Assembly: GCA_002887195.1 (NCBI GenBank)
Contig: PJAB01000012.1
Span: forward strand, 1-64,000
Origin: Chrysochromulina parva
Taxonomy: Eukaryota > Haptophyta > Prymnesiales > Chrysochromulinaceae
Reading direction: 5' to 3'
Length of the DNA: 64,000 nucleotides
The number at the start of each line of letters is the position of its first letter. Within the stretch, counting starts at the first letter, position 1. Shown here piece by piece: positions 1-10,425 of the stretch. The notes below the pieces were generated by a model, which was given only the letters and a program-made list of their open reading frames with translations, did not search any database and was not told where the DNA came from. The position numbers were made by a program, and so were the translations under genes.

Positions 1-218
1 GACCGAAGCCGCGGCCGACTCAACAGCCGCAGGCCCGGAGCCGACCGCTCCCCGCGGCCGACTCAGAAGAGGCCGCCCCCAGCGAACCCGACCCTGCCTC
101 CACCCGCTCCCAGAGCGCCTACCGGTAATGTACCGGTAGGCGACGCGCTCAACCGAGCGTGTAAGATATTTTGTCTCCCCGGGTACCTAGAGTGCGATCA
201 GTGTGCGTGTTCAGGATC
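1..218 (+). other. possible 3' end of an upstream gene, or 5' flank
   Basis: No gene can be named here. Frame 1 is open from the window edge to a TAG at 216-218. Frames 2 and 3 stop inside or just before the hairpin at 118-140. All three frames give Pro/Arg/Ala-rich peptides typical of random GC-rich sequence. A short duplication (GCGGCCGACTCA, about 12-22 and 55-66) is present. It may hold the tail of a neighbouring coding region, but nothing in it decides this. Confidence 0.2.
118..140. repeat. perfect inverted repeat (hairpin)
   Basis: CCTACCGGTA is followed by the loop ATG and then its exact reverse complement TACCGGTAGG: ten-base arms with a three-base loop. It lies about 90-160 bp upstream of the exostosin-like gene. 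It could be a transcript-end hairpin of an upstream gene or a protein-binding palindrome; the sequence does not decide. Confidence 0.6.
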
Positions 219-228
219 TTAGGACCTG

Positions 229-2004
229 GTGCATGCAACTGGGTCGAGATGTAGTGACGTAAATTTGTGTCGTCGTGCCTTGCGCGTGCAGAAGGTCATG
301 GTCGATTATCGTGGCGAGTCGTTGCCGCACCCTGAGCCGCAGCTGCCGTTTGCGTGCCGTGACGTTAGATTCTTCATGTACGAGCACACCACCCTAAATC
401 ACCATTGGCTGCGGCACTGCCCTCGCTTTCGTGAGCTGCGCTCGGCGAGCCAGGCTGAGAACACGGCCGAAGTCGGCCTGCACAGGGTGCTCACGCACCA
501 CCCAGCGCGCACGTGGAATGCCTCTGAGGCCGGGCTCTTCTACGTGCCCATCTTCGAGTACACGAGCAATAAGCTCAAGAACTGCAGCAGCGGAGGCTCC
601 TCGCACGCGCATCTACAGCGGTTGCCGCGTGGGCTTGCCGAGAGCCACACTGCCCGGATGAGTGCCGCCCGGGACGCGTTGCTCGCCTCGCCGCATTGGC
701 ATGCCCATGGCGGCCGGGATCACTTTTGGGCATCGACCGCCTTCAGCGCGCACTCATACACACTCGAGCGGCGAATGGCTCCGCTCTCCAAGATGCTGGG
801 CTGCTCGACCGTTGGTCGGTATAAAGCAGGTCCTTTTGCTCGCCCTTCGCGTGTCGGTGAATGCGTCATCGAGATCCCGTACCAGGCTTCGCTGCACGTG
901 ACGCGCGTTGCACTGGAGCTGCAGGCGAAAGCGGTGTACGCGCAACAAGTTGGCCCCGCGCCTTCGGCGGCGGACTTGGGCTCAAAGAGGATGGGCCTCG
1001 CGGCAGGCACTGCATCGGCAACGAGGAGCCAGCAAAAGCTTGACGGGCGCACGAAGCGGCGGCTGCTCTTCTTTGCGGGCAGCCTGGACGTGTGCTGCAC
1101 GGGCCGCCAGATCCGCTGTGCGATCGGCGAGATGCTCGAGGAGCGCGAGGTCGGGGAGGCGATTGCCACGGGCGAGATTCTGATACGGCCGACTGGGGGC
1201 GGAAGCTGCACGCGGCGTGCCCTTGCACGCCTTGCCAACCGATCGCTCTCCTCCTCCTCTTCAGCTCTCTCGGCTGAGACGCCCACGCCCACGTTGACGC
1301 CCACGGGCCCGAGGGCGAGGCCAGGATCCGCCAGCAGCACCACTCCTCCCAGCAGCATGCACGTCAGCCCCGGCCGATACGTGGACAACGGGCTCGTCGA
1401 GCTAACCGCATACGAGATGGCCTCCTCTGCCTGGTGCCTCTGCCCGGCCGGCGACACCTGCGTCACTTCGCGCCTGTACTCGGCCGTCGCCGCCGGCTGC
1501 CTACCTGTCGTACTGTGCGACCAGCTACAGGGCGCCTTCCCTGGCGCCGTCGACTACTCCGCCTTCTGGCTCAAGGTCCCTGTGAAGGCATTCCTCGCCC
1601 GACCGGCCTCGCTGCTGCGCACCTTAAGGGCGCTCACGGCGAACGCGACTGAGATGGGGCGGCGGCAGCGCGCGCTCTCACGCGCACGGGCCGACTTGCT
1701 CTATGATTTGCCTCAGAGCCGTTTAGGTTCGCGCTTCCTTGAGGCGGTGCTTGGGCGCTGCCTGACCCCCGCCCTGCGCGACCGTGCAGTCAACGGGAAC
1801 AGCAACCGCACCGCTAGCCAAGCCGCCGAGGCGCTTGCCGCATGTATGAGCGCACTCCAACAGGGGCGATCGGGAGCTAAATCGGGAGCACAAGGCGTGT
1901 ACGTGCACAAGGCGGTGGTAGCAGGGCCGGGGAAGGCACCGCCCCCAGATCTGCTGGAGGATGCGCTCGCGTGCCGGCAGCGGGCTGGTTTGTCTGCTCG
2001 ATGA
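229..2004 (+). CDS. exostosin-like glycosyltransferase (GT47 family)
   Basis: Predicted glycosyltransferase that would transfer a sugar to a cell-surface or wall polysaccharide, normally in the Golgi. The N-terminal part has the motifs RFFMYEH and EAGLFYVPIFEY. The C-terminal half has RRLLFFAGSLDVCC and a CPAGDTCVTSRLYSAVAAGC block, followed by LPVVLCDQL. This is the usual exostosin signature of Ser-Arg-hydrophobic and Gly-Cys-x-Pro-Val-Val. It is intronless at 591 aa. An in-frame Met at 298 is an equally good start and gives an N-terminus closer to the paralogue at 59855-61854. No clear membrane anchor is visible from either start, which is odd for a Golgi enzyme, so a 5' exon may be missing. 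A Ser/Pro/Thr-rich insert lies around residues 335-385. Family confident, substrate unknown. Confidence 0.85.
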   Translation: MHATGSRCSDVNLCRRALRVQKVMVDYRGESLPHPEPQLPFACRDVRFFMYEHTTLNHHWLRHCPRFRELRSASQAENTAEVGLHRVLTHHPARTWNASEAGLFYVPIFEYTSNKLKNCSSGGSSHAHLQRLPRGLAESHTARMSAARDALLASPHWHAHGGRDHFWASTAFSAHSYTLERRMAPLSKMLGCSTVGRYKAGPFARPSRVGECVIEIPYQASLHVTRVALELQAKAVYAQQVGPAPSAADLGSKRMGLAAGTASATRSQQKLDGRTKRRLLFFAGSLDVCCTGRQIRCAIGEMLEEREVGEAIATGEILIRPTGGGSCTRRALARLANRSLSSSSSALSAETPTPTLTPTGPRARPGSASSTTPPSSMHVSPGRYVDNGLVELTAYEMASSAWCLCPAGDTCVTSRLYSAVAAGCLPVVLCDQLQGAFPGAVDYSAFWLKVPVKAFLARPASLLRTLRALTANATEMGRRQRALSRARADLLYDLPQSRLGSRFLEAVLGRCLTPALRDRAVNGNSNRTASQAAEALAACMSALQQGRSGAKSGAQGVYVHKAVVAGPGKAPPPDLLEDALACRQRAGLSAR

Positions 2005-2435
2005 GACAAAACCCCGCCCGATCTGCGTCGCAGCGGTCGCACAAGATCACCCACTCCCCCTCATTTAGCTTCCCCGAAGCAACACACCCTCTCCACACGT
2101 ACGGCTGTCACACGTCGCGCTCTTCAACTTCGATCAGTTCGAAACGCGGCCGCGCGGCTGGGAGGCCGCTCCTCGAGGAACGCGAGCGAGTCTCTTTTTT
2201 AAAGAACACACGAGGATACATGGATCATAACCGGGTATGTTGTAGCTAGTACTATTGGTCGGTAGCTTGTTCAGTTACAAATTTCTCTCTCGAGTAGTCC
2301 GCAGCTAATGCGTATCTGTACGGTAACTGTTGTCCGGTCTCTATCGTCGGTGTACAACGCAAATAGAGCTCTGGTCTCGGTCTCGTTGCAGCCTGCACGG
2401 CGTACGGGTTTTGTAGAACGTTCGGTCAGAACAGC
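2005..2435. other. convergent intergenic spacer
   Basis: This is the shared 3' flank of the exostosin gene (+) and the exonuclease gene (-). It is more AT-rich than the coding sequence, especially 2190-2300. It should hold both 3' UTRs. No repeat or RNA gene is seen. Confidence 0.5.
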
Positions 2436-3999
2436 TCACTTCCTCCTCGTCTTATTCCTCCAGTCTTTCCTCCCACCTTTGAAAGCCGCCGCGCTTCCGC
2501 CGGCGCCAACGTTGCGCCCCCCGTCGAGGCGCCCCTGGAGGACGAGGCAGCGTTCATACTGCTGCAGTATCTGGCGTGCCAGAGCCTCGCCTTCGTTGGG
2601 CTTTGGTAGCGTGCCAAGAGCACTGCGCGCCGCGGCGACGAGCCGCTCGAGGTCGCGCGGCAGCTGCTCGCTGCCCTCACACTCGACCATCTCCGTCACC
2701 TCTCCGAGCGAGTAGGGCAAAGGGGCAGCCTCGCCCTCCAGGTTCTGCTGCGCCGCGTGCCGTGCCAGCCGGTAGACGAGTGCAGAGAGCCGTCTCGTGG
2801 CCGCTGTCGGCTGCGGCGGCGCCATGCCGCGGGGCAGCACACGAATGGCGCGCGCGGCTCCGACGCCCTGGCTGAAGGTATTGAGGTTCACACGCTTCGC
2901 TTCCTTGTGGAGTTGTTCACGGTGCTCCTTGGCGAGGGACGGTGTGAACCGCAGTGGTGCCCTTGCAGTGCCCGCGAGGTCGGCATGGGCCGAGTCGGCG
3001 TACCACCTGAGCAGCTCGCGCACCGCCGAACCCGACCACCCGAGCGTGAGCACCCAGTCGCGCGCGCCATCGGGCGCGTCGTCGTGCGCGCCGCCGCTGC
3101 TGCCACTGCTGCCGCTGCCACCACCGAGCGTGGCGACAAGTGCGGAGGTCTCGTCGTCCGCAGCCTCAACGACGCAACCGGGCGGCGCCGGCGCCTCAAT
3201 CGAGCAGAGGCGACAGCTCACCGGTCGCGAGGGCAAGAGTCCCGCCAAGTCTCCCGACGCGAGTCGATGCGCCTTGAACAGCTGCATGCTCGCCAGAGCG
3301 TCCTCGTGCGGGCTGTGACCGCCGCGCTGAATCGCCTTCCCGAGCACGTCAAGTGAGAGGGCCTTGAGGTTCAGCGCACGGCCAGGTCCCCAGTCGAGGG
3401 CGGCTGTGTCGATTGTCCGCTCTGACGGATGGTTCAGCTGCAGCGCCCTGAGATCGTTGTGCACGCCGTGGCCGATGAGCACACGCCCACGCAGCATCGC
3501 CGCCACGCGCGCCTGCACTTCGGCAAACGGCGGCGCACCCACGAGGTCGTGCTCGCGAATGCCGGAGTAGCGCTGCGGTTGCGAGCGTGTGAGTCGAGGT
3601 GGCGAGGCAAGTCAACGTGCGTGTGAAGCGTGGCGAGGAGGCACTTCCAGAGCAGAGGAAGCCAGTGCGATGAGTGTGAGTCTTGTGTCTCACGGTGAGG
3701 TAGTCGGACACTGGTGCACCCGGCGCAACATACTCATCCATGAGCACCTCCTCGTCCCACGAGACGGCGCAGACGCGTGCGAGCGCCGAGTTTTGCGACT
3801 CTGTCTTGACCATCTCGCAGTCGATGGCAATTGCATCTTGCAGCATGGCCTCGTCAACGCCGTCGCCAGCTGCTGCTGCTCCGAGGGCCACCAAGAAACC
3901 ATGATCGCCACCATCTGCTGCATCGTCCAAGAAGCCATGGTCATCTACAGCTTCTGCGTCAACCGGAGAGGAGACCATCATGCATGACCGAAATTGCAA
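2436..3999 (-). CDS. REXO4: REXO4-like DEDDh 3'-5' exonuclease with R3H-like domain
   Basis: Complement of join(2436..3572, 3694..3999), 480 aa. The intron at 3573-3693 (121 bp, phase 0) has donor ACC|GTGAGA and acceptor CCGCAG|CGC. It joins VSDYLT to RYSGIREHDL, which restores the REX4 signature. DEDDh residues are D60 and E62 in AIDCEMV, D142 in GHGVHNDLRAL, and H188/D193 in GGHSPHEDALASM. The family acts in pre-rRNA or other RNA 3' trimming in the nucleus or nucleolus. The long C-terminal extension, unusual for REX4, contains at about 310-350 a stretch with REQLH (Arg-x3-His) and an Arg-rich end, typical of the R3H single-stranded nucleic-acid-binding fold. A second in-frame Met lies at 3981. 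The gene faces the exostosin gene tail to tail. Exonuclease call firm; R3H call moderate. Confidence 0.85.
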
Positions 4000-4450
4000 A
4001 CCTAGGGGTGGAGGTCTGGGGAGTTCCGGTTCAAATACCGGTACCGGGGGGAGCCGAGAGGTATAGGTTCAAAATCACCGTGGGGAGCCAGGACACACTC
4101 CCGGTAAGGTGGAGCCAACCCCTTCAGGTTGTCAGTCAGTTTCGTCGCGGTCCCCCCGCGCTCCTCACCACACACCAGACAGTGCACACTCACGAGGAGC
4201 GAAGGCTGCCGCCTCGTGGCAGTGACCACGATGTGTCCTATAATAACCAGCTATTTTCCGACAGAGGCCCTCTTCGATCACGCCTCAGCGGGACGCGGAC
4301 CCGACGGGGCCCGCCTAACCGAACGTAATTAGGTACGCACCTAGCGCCCAGGCCTCCGTCGTACTGACACCGCAGTGAGAAACAAACACCACATGAGAAT
4401 AGCACGTTAGCACCATCAAACATATGCAAGATTCTCGCCATGCAGCCAAA
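4000..4450. other. intergenic spacer with imperfect GGTTCAAA repeat
   Basis: Spacer between the exonuclease start and the end of the PDZ-like gene. Two imperfect copies of a segment beginning GGTTCAAA and ending GGGGAGCC occur at about 4028-4054 and 4067-4088. The first contains a TACCGGTA palindrome like that at 118-140. No ORF of note. Confidence 0.5.
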
Positions 4451-5203
4451 TTATTTGGCTATCCTTCGACCTGAGTGTTCCCGGAGCTCCCATGTGAAGC
4501 GTACGCTCGCACCATCGGGCACCTTGCCCAGCAACTCGTTGAGAAGCTTTGCGGACTTGATTTCGGAATCGTTGACCGACAATAGCTTGTCGCCCACCTG
4601 GAGCCCAGCATTTGCGACCAGACCGTTCGGCGCGACATTGGCTATCACGCCAGTGTCGAAGACCGCAAGGCCAAAATTTTGTGATGGCAGCTTGAGGACC
4701 GTTGCCTCCAGAGGCCCGCCTAGAGACGGACTTCCAGGGAGTGATGGAACCCTTGCAGGACTTGTAGGGATTTCCTTGATATCATGGAAGGGGCGCGGCG
4801 ATAGAAGGGCACTCGGAGCTGGAAGACTATCTCTGGCTCTTTCCAAGACTCTGGGCTTCTGGCCGTCAGCCATTGGAGCGGCCTGGGGTGAGGAAGTTGC
4901 GGCTGGTAGATTGTGAGCGCGTCCATGAGCGACCTGAGGTGAGAAAGTTGCGGCTGGTAGATTGTGAGTGCGTCCATCGGCGATTGCTGACACATTTCGT
5001 GCAACTGGGGGCTGTTTCTTCTCACCCTTTTTTCGGGCCCATGGCGGCTCGTCCTCATCTGAGGCACTGGAGTGCCTGGAGCCGTCCATTTTCGCAAGCA
5101 CGTCGCCGAAGGACTCCGCGGCTGTGCCGGCTATATCCGCAGTGGCACCGTTCCGCGGTGACACGAGCGTAGACGCCGCGCAGCGTCCACTGTTCCCCCA
5201 CAT
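4451..5203 (-). CDS. PDZ-domain-like protein
   Basis: 250 aa. The last ~85 residues look like a small PDZ-type fold: FGLAVFDTGVIANVAPNG, then GLQVGDKLLSVNDSEI and a final strand VRFTWELR. This matches the PDZ order of carboxylate loop, Gly-Asp-x-Ile/Leu-x-x-Val-Asn and helix. The N-terminal ~165 residues are low complexity and include a duplicated 17-residue unit (HNLPAATSSPQ) encoded by the direct repeat at 4882-4977. No catalytic domain is visible, so it is probably an adaptor or scaffold. The start at 5203 lies 196 bp from the divergent amidotransferase gene and they probably share a promoter region. Partner unknown. Confidence 0.65.
   Translation of the reverse strand: MWGNSGRCAASTLVSPRNGATADIAGTAAESFGDVLAKMDGSRHSSASDEDEPPWARKKGEKKQPPVARNVSAIADGRTHNLPAATFSPQVAHGRAHNLPAATSSPQAAPMADGQKPRVLERARDSLPAPSALLSPRPFHDIKEIPTSPARVPSLPGSPSLGGPLEATVLKLPSQNFGLAVFDTGVIANVAPNGLVANAGLQVGDKLLSVNDSEIKSAKLLNELLGKVPDGASVRFTWELREHSGRRIAK
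4882..4977. repeat. 51-bp tandem duplication inside PDZ-like gene
   Basis: Copies start at 4882 and 4933. Each reads GGTGAGnAAGTTGCGGCTGG with the same downstream bases. The period of 51 bp equals 17 codons, so the reading frame is kept. Few mismatches suggest a recent duplication. Confidence 0.8.
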
Positions 5204-5399
5204 TTACGCGAGGCTACAACTGAGGCTACGGTAATTCGCGTGTTCTCAAGCTCGTGAAGTAAAGACAAACAGTAGGCCCCTTATCGTACCCATCGCCCCC
5301 GACTCTGTTCGCCCGACTCTGATTTCCGTCCCTGTAACCGACGGGTGGAAGAAAGCTCTGCGGACCGAGCTTCGTCGCCGCTGCCCCTCAATCATCATC
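5204..5399. promoter_or_regulatory. divergent promoter spacer (PDZ-like / amidotransferase)
   Basis: 196 bp separates two divergent start codons. It must hold both 5' UTRs and probably a bidirectional promoter. No TATA box is evident. Confidence 0.4.
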
Positions 5400-7347
5400 A
5401 TGTGTGGCATAGTTGCCGTCTTGTGCGAGGAAGGGACTCTCGCGGTGCCATACCTCTACGAAGGGCTGCTCGCCCTTCAGCACCGGGGGCAGGATGCCGC
5501 TGGCATCGTCACTGAAGACCGTGGCCGCCTGGCGCTCCGTAAGGACAATGGCATGGTGCGTGATGTCTTTGGCAGCAGCGAGCACGTTGCCAAGCTCACA
5601 GGCAGCGTTGGCATCGGCCACGTGCGCTACCCGACTGCAGGCAGCTCATGCTCCGCCGAGGCCCAGCCTTTTTACGTCAACTCGCCCTTTGGCATCGTGC
5701 TCGCGCACAACGGCAACCTGGTGAACTGCACAGAGCTCAAGGCCGAGATGGTCTCGGAGTGGCGGCATCTCAACACCGGCTCCGACTCCGAGGTTCTTCT
5801 CAACATCTTCGCCGCCGCGGTTCGTGACAGCGTGAGCTTGCGGTCTTCCTCGCCAAAAGTGGCCGGCGCGCTGCCGGGCTGCAACGATGCAGACGTGCTC
5901 GAGGCGGTGCGCAACGTGATGCGCCGCTGCATAGGCGGGTACGCCGTTGTGACTCTGATCGTCGGCTGGGGCCTCGTGGCCTTCCGCGACCCGCACGGCA
6001 TCCGCCCGCTCGTGTACGGGCGGCGCAAGAATGAGTCGGGGGCGGTCGAGTACATGGCGGCCTCGGAGTCTGGAGCGCTCTCATCGCTGGGCTTTGCGCT
6101 CATCGGTGACGTGCCACCGGGGCACGCGCTAATAATGACGCGGAAGGCGGAGCCGCAGCTGCACGACTGCATCCCAGCCGGCAAGGTCAAGCCGATCATG
6201 GCCCCCTGCGTCTTCGAGTACGTGTACTTCGCGCGCCCCGATTCCGTTCTCGACGGCGTCTCGGTCTACCGTGCACGCTTGCGGATGGGAGCGAAACTGG
6301 CGAATCGCATCTTAGCCACGTGGAAGGACCACGATATCGACGTGGTGATCCCGGTGCCCGACACGTCGCGCACTGCCGCCCTCGAGTGCGCCGGCGTCCT
6401 TGGCATCAAGTACCGCGAGGGCTTCCTCAAAAACCGGTACATCGGACGGACGTTCATCATGCCGCAGCAAGGGCTGCGCAAAAAGTCGGTCCGTCAGAAG
6501 CTCTCGCCGATTGCGTCTGAGTTCCTCGGGCGCAACGTGCTCCTCGTGGACGACTCGATCGTGCGCGGCACCACCTGCGGCGAGATTGTGCTCATGGCCC
6601 GCGAGGCGGGCGCCAAACGAGTGTACATCGCCTCGGCCGCGCCACCGGTAAGCGGCTCGCCCCTCTCACCCCCCTATCCCCCTGTCATTCCCCCCCTCCT
6701 CCCTGCCATCCCCCTGCCATCCTCCTGCCATCTCCCAAGCGGATCGCCCCTCGTGGCCTTTTCCTTCCCCCTTCCCCTATCTCCCTCTCATCTCCCTCGT
6801 CATGTCGACACTCTCCCTCGGCGTAGGTGCGCTATCCCAACGTCTATGGGATCGACATGCCCACCAAGGAGGAGCTGGTCGCGCACCAAGCCTCGGTGGA
6901 CGGTCTCGAGGGGCTCGAGAGGGTGGTCGCCACGATTGTGGGTGCCGATCGCGTCGTTTACCAAAATCTGCACGATCTCGAGCAGGCCATCCAAGAGGAG
7001 GCCAAGGTGTGCGCGCGCGCGAGCGTTGGGCGTGCGTCGTGTTGGGCGTGCGTCGTGTGGCGTGCCGATCTCGTGCCGATCTCGTGCCGACCTCGCCCGG
7101 TTACATGGCTTACCCTCCCCCCCCCTCTCGCTCTCGTGTGCCGCCCCCTCCGCAGGAAGCGGGTGTCCAATTCTCGTCCCTCGAGTCCTCGTGCTTCAAC
7201 GGTTCCTACGTGACGGAGTCAGCCGTGTCCGTCGACTACCTTGCGACGCTCGCCCGCACGCGCTCCATCGACCGCGGCGGCGACGCGAACGAGACGCATC
7301 TCCTCGACCAGCTCGAGATCCCACTCAAGGTGCAGCGCGTGAGCTGA
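5400..7347 (+). CDS. PPAT: amidophosphoribosyltransferase (glutamine-PRPP amidotransferase)
   Basis: First committed enzyme of de novo purine synthesis: PRPP plus glutamine gives phosphoribosylamine. CDS is join(5400..6647, 6827..7006, 7156..7347), 539 aa. Both introns are phase 0: 179 bp with GTAAGC donor, and 149 bp with GTGTGC donor and CCGCAG acceptor; the first is very pyrimidine-rich. The start is certain because Cys2 (MCGIVAV) becomes the N-terminal nucleophile. There is no propeptide, unlike Fe-S-type enzymes. Other marks are ALQHRGQDAAGI, GHVRYPTAGSS, AHNGNLVN and the PRPP loop VLLVDDSIVRGTT (about 380-393). The wording closely resembles the Escherichia coli and fungal class. No clear plastid leader is present, so a cytosolic location is inferred. 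Confidence 0.95.
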
Positions 7348-8873
7348 GCTCGGTACGGCGCTCACCGGAACGGCGCTGCTCGGAACGGCGCTCGCCTCAA
7401 TGCCCCATATGACCCTTGGGCATGTGGGGGCATGCGGCCCGTGGGCATGTGGCCAGTTGGCATGTGGCCCCTGCGCATTTGGATCGGGGGGCTGAATCGG
7501 CCTGTACGAACGCTCCACGGACGGCGCACAGGACGGCGCACGTTCCTCCGCCCATGGGCCGGGCGTCGAGTCGGGCGTTCACACTCGTGCGTATGAAAGG
7601 GGGGCACGTACAGGCGCCGCCATGTGGGTCTGTGCATGTCCGGCCATGTGTGCATGCCAACGAAGCGACGCCGTGCCCGTCGCCCGCTCTACCGTGGGGG
7701 TGAGCTGGCCCTGGCGGTGCTCGCACAGAGGGGAATCCATCGCATGAGAGTCTGGCGTGCGGGGCCACTTACGACCACGGCGGACTGGTCGGTCGAGTGC
7801 GCACCAGAGGCGGCTGATCGCTGAGGAATGAATGTGCGGTGAGCGAGTGCGCCGATGCCGTGCCGCGTGCCGTGCACAGGGCGGCGCGGGATACCTGCTT
7901 GACCCGGAGGGACCCGCCGCCGCCGGCGCGCGCGCACGGCGGGATTCCCCCGTTTGCCGCGCTTCTTACGTTTCCGAGCGGAGCCGACGGGGAGCGACCG
8001 GACCGGGAGGGGACCCGCGTATTTCGTGGAATTGGTCTGTGGACCGTACAGCTGTCGTCGCGTTACTGATCGGTAGCGGTGCTGCACGGTCTCCGCGGCG
8101 ACTCGGTCGTTCGCTTCCGGGCCTCGTTATGATATTGATAATGCATAATCGCCTTAATCGTTACCGGCCTTCGATCCCGCGGTACGCGCCTACACGCGGT
8201 ACGTTCGGTTCCTGGGCCGACCGACGGACGGCGAGTCAGCGACCCGCCGGGCGACCGTGGCGCCGCCGAGCCGGGTACCTCAGCCGTCAGCTGACAGCCC
8301 CGCGCCCCGCACCGTACCCGCACCGTGCGAGACGTATGCGATACGGCACGTTTGCCGGATCCGGCGATGCATGTTCTTGCATCCGGATCCGCGCGACCGG
8401 AGTTCGAGTTGACTGTTGAGTACGGCCACACGTATCTCGTATGCTCGTCTCCGGGACGGACAGATCGGTCCGTCCAGTTCCACAAACACACACTTGAGAC
8501 ACAATGAAACACGAAGGCCTGGTCCAGGGGATGAAGCCGGCACGCGGCAGCGCAGCAGCAGCGGCACCGCCTGTCCACAGAAACAGACACCACCACGCAC
8601 GACGCAGCCACCACCGACACGGCCCACACGCAAACCTCAACTTAAGTTGGTCCCTTCGAATGAGCATGCACATGCCAGAAGATCTCTGAGCCTTCTCGCT
8701 CGCGCAATCGCGTAAACCTATTCAGCAGCACGCACCGCATGCTGGGCCGCGGCCATCGGGGAGCAACTTGCCCACCGCCGCTCTCGCCCCTACACGTTCC
8801 CCGGGGCAGCGGGACGATGGAGACGGACTCGGCACAAGGGGCACGCATGCAGCGCAGTGCCCGGGACGGACCT
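7348..8873. other. long convergent intergenic region, no gene recognised
   Basis: 1.5 kb between the ends of the amidotransferase and MAPK15 genes, the largest gap in the window. The first 130 bp hold GCATGTGG/GGCATG-type low-complexity repeats (7410-7470). ORFs of 120-195 codons occur on both strands but give Arg/Pro/Cys-rich, non-family-like peptides. An AT-richer patch lies near 8130-8165. No RNA gene is recognised. Confidence 0.5.
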
Positions 8874-10425
8874 CTACATGATCGGGCTCGCATTCTTGCG
8901 CCCACGGCCGCCGCCGCCGCCGTGCTCGCTCTCAGCCTTCTCGAGCTTGCGGAATTCGGCCACCTCCTTGTATAGGCGCTCGCGGTAGTGGTTGGTTGAG
9001 CGCTTCTCATTGTCCGGGATGGAGACCTTGACCTTGACAGGGGCCTCGCGCTCGACGTGCTCGTCGTGGAACTGCTCCAGGTATGGGTGCTTGAGCGCGT
9101 CGTGAGCGTTGATGCGCTCGGCCGGGTCGAACTTGAGAAGCTTCTTGAGCAGGTCGAGGGCCTTATCGCTCGCACCTGGGAACCGATTGCACCATTCTGA
9201 GTGGCTCACGCCTCGAGGGTTGCTCACGTTCAGGTTCTGCAGCATCTGGTTGGTGTACGGTGAGCAGCGCTCCATCTGCTCGCGGTCCCAGTCGGGCAAG
9301 CCGATCAGGTCGCACACGAGCTCGAGCTGCTGGATAGTGGACGAGCCGGCAAACACGGGCTTGCCGCAGACGATCTCGCCCAGGATGCAACCCACTCCCC
9401 ACATGTCGACAGCCTCGCTGTAGTTGTTCGAGCCGAGCAGGATCTCGGGCGCGCGATACCATCGCGTCGCAATATAGTCGGTGAAGTAACGCTGCTCCTC
9501 CGCGTCCTCTTTGGGCTCATGCATCGAGCGCGCGAGCCCGAAGTCGGCCACCTTCATCAGGCAGTCCGAGTTGAGCAGCAGGTTGGACGGCTTCATGTCG
9601 CGGTGCAGCAGATTGGCCGAGTGCATGAACTTGAGCGCCTTGAGCGCCTGCCACATAATGTACTGCTTGTGCACGTCTTGCAGGATGTTGGCGCGGATCG
9701 CCGCGTGCTGCGTGCGCGAGACGAGAGCACGAGACGTCAAAGAGCTGTGGGTCCGTCGAGGACTGTGGAGGGTGACATGCAAGCCCGAGCGCGCGCGCGC
9801 TGAGCGAGGCGCGCGGGGCACCGCGCGTGTGACGCTGCCACCCGTGGGCATGGAGCAAGGGTGTGCCGCTGGCCGCGGGCCGCCTCTGTGCCGAGGCGTC
9901 GCCGCGCTCGCCACGGAGTCTGCGGCCCAAGGCGCTGCCTCCACCACCACCGTCTGAGCGGGCGTCTAGGTGGTGCGGCTTCCCGATGCATCATCCCAGA
10001 GACGCAAGCCGTGGCTTGTCGGTGCGCGCAATGCGCGCACAGCGTCGTCCACGACGCGTGCGCTGCCTTCGTCTCCGTGCCAGCGTTCCCTGAGCTGGCC
10101 TGGCCGTGGCGCGGGCTCTCACCAGATCAGTTTCCATGTGCTCAAACACCAGGTAGATGTCACGATCGTTGTCCGCCTTGAGCACGTTGAGCAGCGAGAC
10201 GATGTGCTCATGGCCCTTCATCTCCTGCAGGAACATGACCTCGCGGAAGGTGCGCTGCGCGTCAGTGGCATTCTGGAAGGCGTCGAAGATTTTCTTCAAC
10301 GCGACGACGTCCTTTGTCCTCCTATCGGTGGCCCGCCACACGATGCCATACGCGCCCTTGCCCAGCTTCTGTACGATGTCGTACTTGCGCGTCACGTGCC
10401 TATCGATCTCGTCCGACGCGGACAT
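8874..10425 (-). CDS. MAPK15: MAPK15 (ERK7/8)-type protein kinase
   Basis: Complement of join(8874..9707, 10123..10425), 378 aa. The intron at 9708-10122 (415 bp, phase 0) has donor CTG|GTGAGA and acceptor CGCAG|CAC. It joins EHMETDL to [17 protein letters not shown]. Kinase marks are the Gly loop GKGAYGIVW (22-30), K44, HRDMKPSN (136-143), DFG (156-158) and the activation motif TDY (177-179) in [14 protein letters not shown]. The stretches [14 protein letters not shown] and [16 protein letters not shown] are typical of MAPK15. This kinase acts at basal bodies and cilia in other eukaryotes. TDY replaces the TEY of animal ERK7. The frame is open upstream to a Met at 10557, but the context of [16 protein letters not shown] favours 10425. 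It lacks the long disordered C-terminus of animal MAPK15. Confidence 0.9.

Noticed and set aside
4028..4090. GGTTCAAA repeats resembling T-arms
   Set aside because: The flanking bases do not form a cloverleaf; treated as an imperfect intergenic repeat.
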